Source of the DNA: Thalassiosira profunda
Lineage: Eukaryota > Bacillariophyta > Thalassiosirophyceae > Thalassiosirales > Thalassiosiraceae
NCBI GenBank assembly: GCA_036939355.1
Contig: JALLAP010000918.1
Span: 1-17,700, forward strand
DNA: 17,700 bases
Reading direction: 5' to 3'
Positions 1 through 8,140 of the stretch are shown piece by piece. A program made the translations under genes and the position numbers. Below the pieces are notes generated by a model. It ran no database searches. It saw nothing but the letters and a program-made list of their open reading frames with translations, and was not told the origin of the DNA. The first letter of the stretch is position 1, and every line of letters starts with the position of its first letter.

Positions 1-665
1 AAATTGCAGATTTCACCCGCGAGGTCATCAACACCGACAGCAAAGTGACGCTGGTCGCCAATTCGATCGGGACGATGAGCTCACTGCAATCCATTCTCGA
101 TGAACCGGAACTGTTCAACGGATGCCTGACCGTCAATCCCAACTTCCGCGAGCTGCACATGGCCGAGGTGCCGTTCTCCTCGTTCGCCATGCCGTTGGTG
201 CGACAGATCCAAAAGCTACTGAGGGAAAAAGGCCACGGGTTGTTCAAAACGCTCGCTACACCGGAAACTGTGGCGGAGATCCTGAAAGAACCTTACGCTG
301 TGACGGATGCAATCGACGAAGAATTGGTGTCGGTATTATTGGATCCGTTGCTGACAAAAGGAGCAGACGAGGTGGTCTTCGACACGCTGAGCTACTCGGC
401 CGGGCCGCTTCCGGAACAGCAGCTTAGCTCCCCCGACTTCCCCTCCGATACTCCGGTGTGGGTGGTCTACGGAAAGGACGATCCGTGGACGCCGCGGGGT
501 CGAGTGGAGAACTTGCAAAACTGGGGACCGCCCGGTGCGGTCTACGGGGATGGGCCGGTGGAGCGAGTCGTGGGCTTAGAAGGGGCGGGGCACTGTCCCC
601 ACGACGAACGCCCAGAAGAGGTGAATCGCCTGATACTTGAGTTTTTGGAGCGGCTCGACGGCTAG
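1..665 (+). CDS. Alpha/beta hydrolase, pheophytinase-like chloroplast type, 5' partial
   Basis: The reading frame is open from base 3 to a TAG at 663-665, so the N-terminal part lies outside the window. Visible are the nucleophile elbow A-N-S-I-G (Ser in VANSIGT, close to the usual G-N-S-x-G), the acid-residue strand YGKDDPW and the C-terminal catalytic histidine in GAGHCPHDERPEEV. The stretches YSAGPLPEQQL and VYGKDDPW match the plant and algal chloroplast hydrolases related to pheophytinase, which removes phytol from pheophytin. The exact substrate cannot be told from this fragment, and dealkylation is only a family-level guess. The gene converges on the amine oxidase with 33 bp between stop codons. 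No intron is seen in the visible part; the TTGCAG at bases 4-9 resembles an acceptor, but the residues IADF across it fit the family, so it is read as exon. Confidence 0.85.
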   Translation, partial: IADFTREVINTDSKVTLVANSIGTMSSLQSILDEPELFNGCLTVNPNFRELHMAEVPFSSFAMPLVRQIQKLLREKGHGLFKTLATPETVAEILKEPYAVTDAIDEELVSVLLDPLLTKGADEVVFDTLSYSAGPLPEQQLSSPDFPSDTPVWVVYGKDDPWTPRGRVENLQNWGPPGAVYGDGPVERVVGLEGAGHCPHDERPEEVNRLILEFLERLDG

Positions 666-698
666 GCAATGTCCGGTTGGCGCTAAGTAAGTTGTGCT

Positions 699-1946
699 TT
701 AAGGGTTTGAACAACTCTCATTTTGTCCATCGAGGTAGGCCGTCACCTCGTCCACCGCCCTCTGCGCCGCGACGACTGCTCCTTCCATGTGTCCGCTGTA
801 GCCTTTTGCAGTTTCGGTCCCGGCAAAGAAGAGCGATCCGACGGGGCTACAAGTGTCCTCGTCGCCGTACTCGCAGACGAAATCGCTCGGTTGTGGCTTG
901 TCGACGTTCGTATACGGGTCCTCGAGCCAGCTTTTGTACGTCACCGCGATGCCTCCCTTGGAGATTACGAGACCGTCTCTGTCTGCAGATCCACTAGTTG
1001 AACTGCTTGTTGCATTTTCTTGCATCCCCATCTTTGTTGTGTCAATAGCGTACAGCTGCTGCAACGAATCCAAGATGTGTTCGAACAACGCCTCGGGCGA
1101 ATCCATCGTCCGCAACATCTCCGCTCCTTCAGAAGTAACAAATCCTGCGAGAGTGGGTCTATCTCCGTCGCCATCTGTACCCGAGCACGCCTCCCACCAC
1201 GTTTGCACCCCGCCCCTCTGATCTATCGAGATGGCGCTTAGATTGTTCGCCCGCCACCAATTGCGATCGAACGACACGGAAACCTTGCCGTAGTCCTCCA
1301 TCCAAGTTGGTGTTGCGAGCATGCACCCCTGTTTGACCGGCGGGAGGGGCGGATCGAAGTCTATGCTGATGGCGAGGACCTTGGGTGGCGCGGCCAGGAT
1401 GGCCGCGCGGCAGTGTATGTGTATTGAATCGTCCTCTTCGCCGGATTGCAATCTGGTGCCTATGATGTGCGCCCTGGTGCTGTCGTGTTCGATGCGAGAC
1501 ACTTTCGTTCCCAAATGGAGGGATATCTTGCCATCAGCGTCCGCCTCGAGCTCGAGCAGCCTTTGCACGACGCTCGCGGCCCCGCCGGCAATCCGGATGG
1601 CCCCGGTCCCGCACGCGGCATACTGCCCGGCCGCCCCCGCGGGGATCACGTGCCGCTCGCCATTTTGCGTGCGCACTACCGTTTCTCCCTCCAAATGCAT
1701 CGGCGTCGTCGGCACGTCCAGCTCGTGCAGCAACGCCCGCATCGCGGCCTCGGAGGCGGGCCACACCCACGCCCCTCCGAGGTCTCCGCCGCCCTGCTCT
1801 GCGGCCGTGAGGAGCCTACCTCCGGCGCGCGGCCGGGCGTCCAGGAGGGCGACGCGGCGGCCGAGGGAGGCGAGGGTGCGGGCGGCATGTGCACCGCTCA
1901 GACCAGCGCCGATGACGCACACGTCAGTGGTCGGGGGGTTGCTCAT
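699..1946 (-). CDS. Flavin-containing amine oxidase (MAO-like)
   Basis: This single-exon gene encodes 415 aa from the ATG at 1946; a GTG one codon upstream is not used as a start in eukaryotes. The N-terminus is a Rossmann FAD-binding fold: GAGLSG at residues 13-18, Asp36 at the end of the second strand, then ARPRAGGR at 37-44. The C-terminus has the second flavin-binding segment FAGTETAKGYSGHMEGA (about 374-390). This pairing defines the flavin monoamine oxidase/polyamine oxidase superfamily, which oxidises amines to aldehydes with release of hydrogen peroxide. There is no Cys in the C-terminal flavin segment, so FAD is probably bound non-covalently. No signal peptide or membrane anchor is evident, and the protein is somewhat shorter than animal MAO. 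The substrate (amine, polyamine or amino acid) cannot be assigned. Confidence 0.85.
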   Translation of the reverse strand: MSNPPTTDVCVIGAGLSGAHAARTLASLGRRVALLDARPRAGGRLLTAAEQGGGDLGGAWVWPASEAAMRALLHELDVPTTPMHLEGETVVRTQNGERHVIPAGAAGQYAACGTGAIRIAGGAASVVQRLLELEADADGKISLHLGTKVSRIEHDSTRAHIIGTRLQSGEEDDSIHIHCRAAILAAPPKVLAISIDFDPPLPPVKQGCMLATPTWMEDYGKVSVSFDRNWWRANNLSAISIDQRGGVQTWWEACSGTDGDGDRPTLAGFVTSEGAEMLRTMDSPEALFEHILDSLQQLYAIDTTKMGMQENATSSSTSGSADRDGLVISKGGIAVTYKSWLEDPYTNVDKPQPSDFVCEYGDEDTCSPVGSLFFAGTETAKGYSGHMEGAVVAAQRAVDEVTAYLDGQNESCSNP

Positions 1947-2215
1947 CACGAGGTGTGTTTGTCAGGTCGAGTGGATGTGGAGGTGCAGGCTGAAAGGCAT
2001 CGGGGTGCGCTCTCTGGCGGGGGTGGAGAGGCAGGGGCTTCTTCTCCACTGAATTCAGTGACATTAAGAGGCGACACGCGTCCAGTCCACCCCTCTAACC
2101 TGAGGTGTGAGGTGGCTGAGGTTGGCCAATGCCAGTTGCTTCAATCGCTTTGCTTTTTATGAGTTGCCCGGACCAATGCCATCGAATTGCAACATGATAC
2201 CACAGCCAACTCGCT
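1947..2215. other. Intergenic region, promoter side of the amine oxidase
   Basis: This 269-bp gap lies between the amine oxidase start and the stop of the next minus-strand gene. It holds a 14-bp perfect palindrome (2047-2060) and CCAAT pentamers near 2127 and 2173. No ORF or RNA gene is supported. Confidence 0.5.
2047..2060. promoter_or_regulatory. 14-bp perfect palindrome upstream of the amine oxidase
   Basis: CACTGAATTCAGTG reads the same on both strands. It lies about 100 bp upstream of the amine oxidase ATG. A binding site for a dimeric regulator is possible but is inferred only from symmetry and position. Confidence 0.3.
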
Positions 2216-3457
2216 TCACTGCGGCGAGACGGCGGCATCCTCGACACTGCCGCCGCCGTCGTTGCCCGCACGGCGCTCCGCCGTCTCCAGCTCCAACTTT
2301 CGCAACTCCTGCTCCACCTTGACCAGCTCAAATTCCGCTATCCTTGCATCCAGCTCCCTCTTCTTCGCCAAAGCATTTGCGTTCTGCACGGCCGCGTTCG
2401 CGAGGGCGGCGTAGTATTCGTCGCTGATTTCGGACGGGGCCGAGCGCATCACCTGCTGTTCAAGCATCTGCCTTTGGAGGTCGCACATTTTCTCGATGCC
2501 GCGCCGAATGTCGTCGCGGAATCCCTCTTCACGATGAGGTCTCTCGTCCTCTTGCGTATCATCAGGATTTACGCCTGTAGCCGACACAGCCGTCCCGCCA
2601 TGGCATCCCAAGAGCTCCACGAGCACCGCTCTCTGTGTCTCGCTCAATTCGTCCAAGTTGCCGGTGAACTCGCTTTGATTTGATGTGTCAGAAGTATTTG
2701 TTCGATGGCTGGACGGATCAGATTCTGAGATGTCGCTCTCCGTCGTGGCCGGGCGAAGGGTGGCGCGGTTGGCCTCTGGAGGCTGGCTCTTCATCGCCCG
2801 GAGGTGAACCCGCAACACCTCCAGCTCATCGGCACTGCCGATTGTGGTGATCTCTTCCAAAAGATATGCAATTTCGGCCTTCATCTTGTCCCGATCGTCA
2901 ATTGCCGTCGAGGAAGCTGCATCGGAAGCAGCCGTTGATTCGCTGGAAGCAGGCGTCTCCTCCTCGCTCGCATTGCTAGAAGATGCCGCCTCATCCTCTA
3001 CTTCGATCTCTCGATTGAATTCGATCGCATCGTGTCCATTGTTATCGCCTTCGATGTCTCGATTGCTGCTGTGAAGATCACTCTCCGTGCCGCCTCCTCC
3101 ATCAGTGGACGCATCCTCCTCGGGCTCGTCTGCTGTGTGCGCCGGCACAGGTACGGAATCAGTCGATGGGGTTTGGTCAGTAGCCGTATCAGCGTCCGCC
3201 TGATCCAGACTTTGGGCAGGCAAAGCTGCGGAGTCTTCGCGATTCTGTGTAGATGAAGCATCGTTTTCAACACATGCTGTCTCAGGCTTCGCCATTCTTT
3301 CCGACTTGGCTTCAGCGCGCTGACGGCGCTTCTCGCCAGGCTTCTCCTTTTGGTGGTGCCGGTGCCGGTGTCGATGGCGCCTATCTCTACCATCGCTTCG
3401 ATGGTGGCGATGGCGCTTATGGCCGTCGCTGGCGTCTTTGTCTTCGTAGTTGCCCAT
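2216..3457 (-). CDS. Low-complexity His/Arg-rich, coiled-coil protein of unknown function
   Basis: I do not recognise this gene. It encodes 413 aa from the ATG at 3457, which has a good context (A at -3, G at +4); the frame is open further upstream only from a GTG. Residues 13-36 are a dense His/Arg cluster (HKRHRHH, then RHRHRHRHH), followed by a basic stretch. A long acidic, Ser/Thr-rich disordered middle follows. There are two helical segments: a short one around DKMKAEIAYLLEE and a C-terminal coiled coil running from DDIRRGIEKM to ELETAERRAG. No signal peptide or membrane segment is visible. The His-rich start resembles that of the membrane protein at 8141-9535. The cluster could bind metal or nucleic acid or act as a nuclear signal; nothing in the sequence decides this. 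The stop of the RluA gene lies 180 bp upstream on the same strand. Confidence 0.7.
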   Translation of the reverse strand: MGNYEDKDASDGHKRHRHHRSDGRDRRHRHRHRHHQKEKPGEKRRQRAEAKSERMAKPETACVENDASSTQNREDSAALPAQSLDQADADTATDQTPSTDSVPVPAHTADEPEEDASTDGGGGTESDLHSSNRDIEGDNNGHDAIEFNREIEVEDEAASSSNASEEETPASSESTAASDAASSTAIDDRDKMKAEIAYLLEEITTIGSADELEVLRVHLRAMKSQPPEANRATLRPATTESDISESDPSSHRTNTSDTSNQSEFTGNLDELSETQRAVLVELLGCHGGTAVSATGVNPDDTQEDERPHREEGFRDDIRRGIEKMCDLQRQMLEQQVMRSAPSEISDEYYAALANAAVQNANALAKKRELDARIAEFELVKVEQELRKLELETAERRAGNDGGGSVEDAAVSPQ

Positions 3458-3637
3458 CCTTTTGCCAGCCGAGTTGACGTGTGCTCGTTTTGCAAGAGAG
3501 GTTGAGTTCGCTTCCCATTCTTTCTGTGCTCTGAAAGCCGGGTACGTAGTATTTGTACGTGGTACCTTGGACCCCCGACCCCGGAGCAAAACCTCCAGGC
3601 CCGGCCAGACGTCCACCAGTCCTCTCTCGTGATCAAG

Positions 3638-4849
3638 TCATTTCAACCCGCCCTCGTTGTCGACACCCATTATTTCGTAGAACCTGTCCGGCAGAGGCAC
3701 AGTTGCCTTCACAACATCTCTATCCGGCGACATCACGTGCTCAAACTCCACCGCATCGGAGCAAAGGAACATGCCCATTCCTCTCGCCTCCCGGGCCAGC
3801 TTGCCGCCCCCGTCGTACTTGGAATCGCCCACAATCGGGCACGAGAGGCAATACGCCAAGTGCCGTCGGAGTTGGTGGGTCCTCCCCGTTTTAGGCAAGA
3901 GGTGCAACAGGGATACTTTGCCCCACAGCGGATGTGTTGTGGTGGCCACCGTTCTCCACAAAGTGACTGCGTCCTTTCCGTCAATAGGGTAGTCGATTGT
4001 GTGGAATGCCTCGCCGTCTATTTCCACTCTTTCGTCATCTCCAACTGTAGGTTCTCCAAAGGTTACGGCGTGGTAGCTCTTTTGGATCCTTCTGTCTGCA
4101 AACAATCGGCTGAATTGCTTCATTGCCTCTGCCGACTTGGCCACGAGGACGCAGCCGCTCGTCCGCCTGTCCAGTCTGTGGATTGGTCTCGGCAGGTAGC
4201 ATGGTTGCTTCGTATTCATTCCTTGCGACACCGACGATGGCGGGCGGAGAACGAACGGGAGTATCGATTGCAAATCCTGCCTCTTCTCCCCAATGGTCTC
4301 TATCCACTCAGGCTTGTTCACGACAGCAATGGCGTCGTCCTCAAATACCACGGCATTTTCATTGGACATGAGATGCGCGGCATTGGGCGGAGGGTCCACG
4401 AAAGTGATGCAATATTGCGGATAGAACTTGTTTGCAACTCGGCTTCGTACGGCTAGAATGTCGTTGTCGCGTAGCGTTGTTGTCGAGTTGCAAACCAGGC
4501 CCAGATCCAGAATCGCTTCGTCGGATATCGAGGCGTCCTTCGCTATGTGACGGTTGCAGCCATTTTCGGCAGGAAGCACCATCAATCGCCCATGCTGGAT
4601 GGCCCTTCGGGCCTGCGACGGCGTTGGGAACACTAGCGGATCGATCTCGCACAGGACGCGATGCAGCGGCCGCTCCTCCCCGAGCCGTGATGGCTCGTAG
4701 GGCGCGTATACGCGTTCGATCTGGTGTCGCGGGACGAGGCCAGCGTGTTGATGTCTGCGGGGCGACGTCTGGAGCTGGAGGGCGACGGAGGCGAGTGGAA
4801 GGTGCAGGGAGAAAATCTTCCTAAGAAGTCGGTGCATCGGCGGATTCAT
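3638..4849 (-). CDS. RluA-family RNA pseudouridine synthase
   Basis: A 403-aa single-exon protein from the ATG at 4849; an alternative ATG lies at 4837. It carries the three RluA-family motifs: VVNKPEW (about 176-182), PIHRLDRRTSG with catalytic Asp at about residue 227, and KTGRTHQLRRHL (about 320-331). These enzymes isomerise uridine to pseudouridine in rRNA or tRNA. The stretch SQARRAIQHGRLMV (about 78-91) looks like a degenerate S4-type RNA-binding helix. The first 35 residues are Arg-rich and amphipathic with no acidic residue (MHRLLRKIFSLHLPLASVALQ), which suggests a mitochondrial or plastid presequence; this is inferred. The target RNA is unknown. It is transcribed away from the M3 peptidase across a 557-bp shared upstream region. 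Confidence 0.9.
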   Translation of the reverse strand: MNPPMHRLLRKIFSLHLPLASVALQLQTSPRRHQHAGLVPRHQIERVYAPYEPSRLGEERPLHRVLCEIDPLVFPTPSQARRAIQHGRLMVLPAENGCNRHIAKDASISDEAILDLGLVCNSTTTLRDNDILAVRSRVANKFYPQYCITFVDPPPNAAHLMSNENAVVFEDDAIAVVNKPEWIETIGEKRQDLQSILPFVLRPPSSVSQGMNTKQPCYLPRPIHRLDRRTSGCVLVAKSAEAMKQFSRLFADRRIQKSYHAVTFGEPTVGDDERVEIDGEAFHTIDYPIDGKDAVTLWRTVATTTHPLWGKVSLLHLLPKTGRTHQLRRHLAYCLSCPIVGDSKYDGGGKLAREARGMGMFLCSDAVEFEHVMSPDRDVVKATVPLPDRFYEIMGVDNEGGLK

Positions 4850-5133
4850 CTCCCCCGCCAATTTATCACAGCGCTGCCGCCGCCCACATCAGCATCAGCG
4901 CCTCAGTGGGCCACCACCGCATCCTCCGCGCCACCACGCCGTTTCAGAGCGCAGAGTCACGCCAGAGATCCGAAGAAGAGGAAGATCTTAGTTACAATCT
5001 GCGTATCTAACGTGCTCAAAAGTCAGCATATCTTTGATATTTCACCTGACACATCACAGTCTCTATCTTTTGATACGCAAAATGTAGTTTGCTTGCCACC
5101 TGACGCCAGACTCCTCCATCCTCCATCCACCAG

Positions 5134-5259
5134 CTCATCTCTAGGCATGAGGCCATTGGGAATTGCCCAATCGGCCGGATTTGAGCCGACGATTGGATTC
5201 CCAATGGATTGCCCAATCGACCAAAAAAAGTTCCCAATGGCCTCATACCTACTCATCTC
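5134..5259. mobile_element. MITE-like non-autonomous DNA transposon, hAT-type (8-bp TSD)
   Basis: The element spans 5142-5251 (110 bp). Its ends are 21-bp inverted repeats, 5142-5162 (starting TAGGCATGAGG) and 5231-5251 (starting TAGGTATGAGG on the other strand), identical but for one base. It is flanked on both sides by the perfect 8-bp direct repeat CTCATCTC (5134-5141 and 5252-5259), as expected of a target site duplication. The interior is AT/GC mixed, with a smaller inverted pair CCAATCG (5167-5173) / CGATTGG (5190-5196), and has no coding capacity. An 8-bp duplication is typical of hAT elements; the end TAGGC/T only partly fits the hAT terminal consensus YARNG, so the superfamily is tentative. 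Confidence 0.8.
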
Positions 5260-5274
5260 ACACTCTTGCTCTGC

Positions 5275-5302
5275 ACGCCGACGCCGACGCCGACGCCGCC
5301 GC
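5275..5302 (+). repeat. GACGCC hexanucleotide microsatellite
   Basis: About four tandem copies of CGCCGA/GACGCC lie just downstream of the MITE and about 105 bp before the M3 peptidase ATG, probably in its promoter or 5' UTR. Confidence 0.7.
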
Positions 5303-5406
5303 TGAACGCGACGCTGATGCAGACCGCCCTGGCAATCATTTTGCGCCGCCGCCTCCCGACGACGTTCATTGATTCCCAACTCCGCCGCATCTCTTTTCCA
5401 TCCGCA

Positions 5407-7931
5407 ATGAAAATTTCCCCCGCCGCGCTCGCCCTCGCCGTCCTGTCAACTCGAAGCGCCACGTCCGTCCGAGCCTTCAATTCTTTCTCAGCCGCCGCCC
5501 TCGTCGCGCGCTCCTCCTCCGTCGCCGCCGCCCAGACCGCCACATCGGCCGCGTCCTGCCCCACCAAAAGCTCCACCGCCCGCGCCATGAGCACCGTCGC
5601 CACCGACAACCCGCTCCTCGCGAGCGCGGACCTCCCGCAGTTCACCAAGATCGAATCCTCGCAGTTGACGCCCGCCATGACGAGCATTTTGGAGAAGTTG
5701 GAGGCCGACTTCGAGAGCATGGAGAGCGCGATGGGCGAGGAGAAGGAGTTCGAGTTCGACGAGGTGCTGCCGGTCGTGGAAAAGATGCAGCATCCTCTTG
5801 GTGAGGCTATGCATGAGATGTGAACTCGAGGTCTCATTGAACACATCTTGTGTCTCATTATTGCAATTCATTTCTCGCCTAATTCATTATTGCAATTCAT
5901 TTCTCGCCTAATTCATATGCAGGCTACGCGTGGGGCATCGCCAGCCACCTCAAGGGAGTGAAGGACAGCGACGAACTCCGCGCCGCCTACGAGGAGAACC
6001 AGCCCAAAATCGTCTCGAGTTCTATGAAGTTCAGCCAGAGCAAACCGCTCTACAACGCCCTCTCCAAGGTCCAGAAGGGATGGGAGGGCGAGGAAGTCAG
6101 GGAGGACGACTTCGCCACCATGCAGAAAAGGCGGGCCGTGGAGAACAGCCTGCGATCCATGACCCTTGGGGGCGTGGGATTGGAGGAGGGGTCTCCCGAA
6201 CAGATCCGGTTCAAGGAGATCAAGATGCGGTTCGCGGAGCTGTCGACGGCCTTCAGCAACAACGTGCTGGACGCCACCAAGCTGTTCGGGCTGGAGGTGA
6301 CCGATCCGAAGGTGGTGGAGGGCGTGCCGGAGAGCGCCAAGGGAATGTGGGCGCAGGCGCACAAGACCAACCTCATCAAGGAGTGCGACGATGAGGCGAA
6401 GAAGAAGGAGCTGGAGGAGATGACGGTCGACGGCGCCGCCGGTCCATGGAGGATCACGCTCGACGGACCGAGCTACATTGCCGCGATGCAGCATTTGCCC
6501 GATCGGGAGCTGCGGAAGCAGGTGTACATTGGCTACCTGACGCGGGCGTCCGAGTTCACGGCCGAGCAGCTCGAGAGCAAGGACGATGAGAAGAAGGATG
6601 GGCCCGGGAAGGACAACGTGCCCATCATCAACGAGATTCTGAAGCTCAGGAAAGAGCAGGCCGGACTGCTTGGATTCAAGAACTACGCGGAGCAAAGCCT
6701 TGCCTCCAAAATGGCGCCCGATGTTGCGTCTGTGACCGAGCTTTCCAATCTCATCCTCGAGAAGGCCCTTCCTGCGGCCGAGAAGGAGCTCGCCGCGGCC
6801 ACCGCCCTGGCCCGCGAGACTGGGGGCGATGAGTACAGCGAGGCCAACTTGGAGAAGCTCATGCCGTGGGACACGTCCTTCTGGGTGGAGCGTCTCAAGG
6901 AAAAGACGTTCGATCTCAAAGAGGAGGAGCTTCGCCCCTACTTTGCTCTCGACGCCGTGCTCAAGGGAATGTTCGAGCTGATCGAGCGCATCTTCGGCAT
7001 CGAGGTCCGGGAGGCGAATGGCAAGGCAGAGATCTGGCATCCGGACGTGCAGTTCTTCGAACTATATGACAAGGAGACGGACAAGCACGTGGCGAGCTTC
7101 TACTTGGACCCCTACAGCCGCCCGGCGGACAAGAGGGGCGGCGCGTGGATGGCCGATTGCATGGGCAAGAGTGAGGCCATGGGAATCGACGTGCCCGTTG
7201 CGTACCTGACGTGCAACGGCTCCCCTCCTGTCGGTGATAAGCCTTCGCTCATGACCTTCCGCGAGGTCGAGACCCTGTTCCACGAGACCGGTCACGGCCT
7301 GCAGCACATGCTCACCCGCGCTACGGTTGGCGACGTCGCGGGTATCAACGGTGTCGAGTGGGATGCCGTTGAGCTGCCGAGTCAGTTCATGGAAAACTGG
7401 TGTTATGACAAGCCCACGGTCTACGGCTTTGCCAAGCACTACGAGACCGGCGAGCCCCTGCCGGAGGAGATGTTCGACAAGCTCAAGCAGCAAAAGACGT
7501 TCGGTGCGGGAATGATGGCCTGCCGTCAGCTTCTCTTTGGAATGATGGACATTGAACTGCACTCCAACTTTGATCCTGAGGGCGACGAGACGATCTTCGA
7601 CGTGCAGCGCCGCATGGCCGACATTTACACGCCCTATGCCAAGCCGGTCGAGGAGGACCGTTTCCTCTGTGGGTTTGGCCACATCTTTGCCGGCGGGTAC
7701 AGCGCTGGCTATTATTCGTACAAATGGGCCGAGGTGATGAGCGCCGACGCTTTCGGTGCGTTCGAGGAGGTCGGATTGGACAACGAGGAAGGCGTGAAGG
7801 AGGTGGGACGGCGGTTCCGCGACACGGTGCTGAGCCTTGGCGGCGGAGTTGCTCCGATGGAGGTGTTCAAGCGATTCCGTGGCAGGGAGCCGAGCCCGGA
7901 GGCTCTCCTGAGGCACAACGGCCTGGCGTAG
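5407..7931 (+). CDS. M3-family metallo-oligopeptidase (oligopeptidase A/TOP-like), predicted plastid-targeted
   Basis: Two exons (5407-5800 and 5923-7931) give an 800-aa zinc peptidase, near the length of plant organellar oligopeptidases. The splice joins phase-1 ends to restore Gly in ...HPL-GYAWGIASHLK, which fits the family. The zinc site is HETGH at residues 585-589, with the third ligand Glu615 in AVELPSQ; the C-terminal GGYSAGYYSY segment is also typical. The family degrades short peptides, including cleaved targeting peptides. The N-terminus is a hydrophobic signal peptide ending SVRA, then FNSFSAA and a Ser/Ala/Arg-rich, acid-poor stretch: the bipartite plastid signal with Phe at +1. 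An in-frame ATG at 5587 (Met61) just before the conserved region could give a leaderless form. Long open frames on the other strand (5913-7040, 7062-7958) are shadows. Confidence 0.95.
5801..5922 (+). other. Intron of the M3 peptidase with a 29-bp tandem duplication
   Basis: A 122-bp intron with donor GTGAGG and acceptor TATGCAG; retention gives an in-frame stop at once. It contains two perfect tandem copies of a 29-bp unit (5856-5884 and 5885-5913, starting CATTATTGCAATTCA). Confidence 0.9.
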
Positions 7932-8140
7932 ATCGGAGTCCTCAGCTGGAATCTCCACGCCGTTTCTTCATTCGTTTGTACAAGAGCTTCTTTCCAAGCT
8001 GAGTAGCCTACCTAAAAAAGATACTCTCCGTCTGAGTAGGTACCATAGATAAAGAAGCAAAGCGAACCCTGCGCCTGGCAGAAGCGCCTGCGCTCACAAA
8101 GTGCCTCTCAAAGCTTCACTTTCTATTGTACTGAAACGAA
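7932..8140. other. Intergenic region between the M3 peptidase and the Cys-rich membrane protein
   Basis: This 209-bp spacer holds the 3' end of one gene and the promoter of the next. CTGAGTAG occurs twice (7999-8006, 8032-8039), next to CCTACCTA and TAGGTACC. No gene is seen. Confidence 0.5.

Larger units (their letters stand above)
4850..5406. promoter_or_regulatory. Divergent upstream region (RluA gene / M3 peptidase)
   Basis: This 557-bp spacer separates two divergent start codons. It contains a 110-bp MITE-like insertion (5142-5251), an 8-bp inverted pair TGCGTATC (5000-5007) / GATACGCA (5072-5079), two copies of CACCTGAC (5043-5050 and 5098-5105) and a GACGCC hexanucleotide run (5275-5302). 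No gene is supported inside it; the small open frames over the inverted repeats are by-products of the repeat. Confidence 0.55.

Noticed and set aside
3629..4456. 275-aa open frame antisense to the RluA gene
   Set aside because: The opposite strand carries all three catalytic motifs of the pseudouridine synthase; this frame has none.
5000..5079. A second small inverted-repeat element (TGCGTATC / GATACGCA)
   Set aside because: Arms are only 8 bp, and no convincing target duplication flanks them, unlike the MITE just downstream.
5160..5200. Possible tRNA: GGCTCAAATCC on the minus strand resembles a B box
   Set aside because: It lies inside the MITE interior; no matching A box, anticodon arm or acceptor stem can be built around it.
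5913..7040. 375-aa and 298-aa open frames (5913-7040, 7062-7958) on the strand opposite the M3 peptidase
   Set aside because: They mirror a strongly conserved gene in GC-rich codons and have Leu/His-rich sequence with no family features; they are composition shadows.
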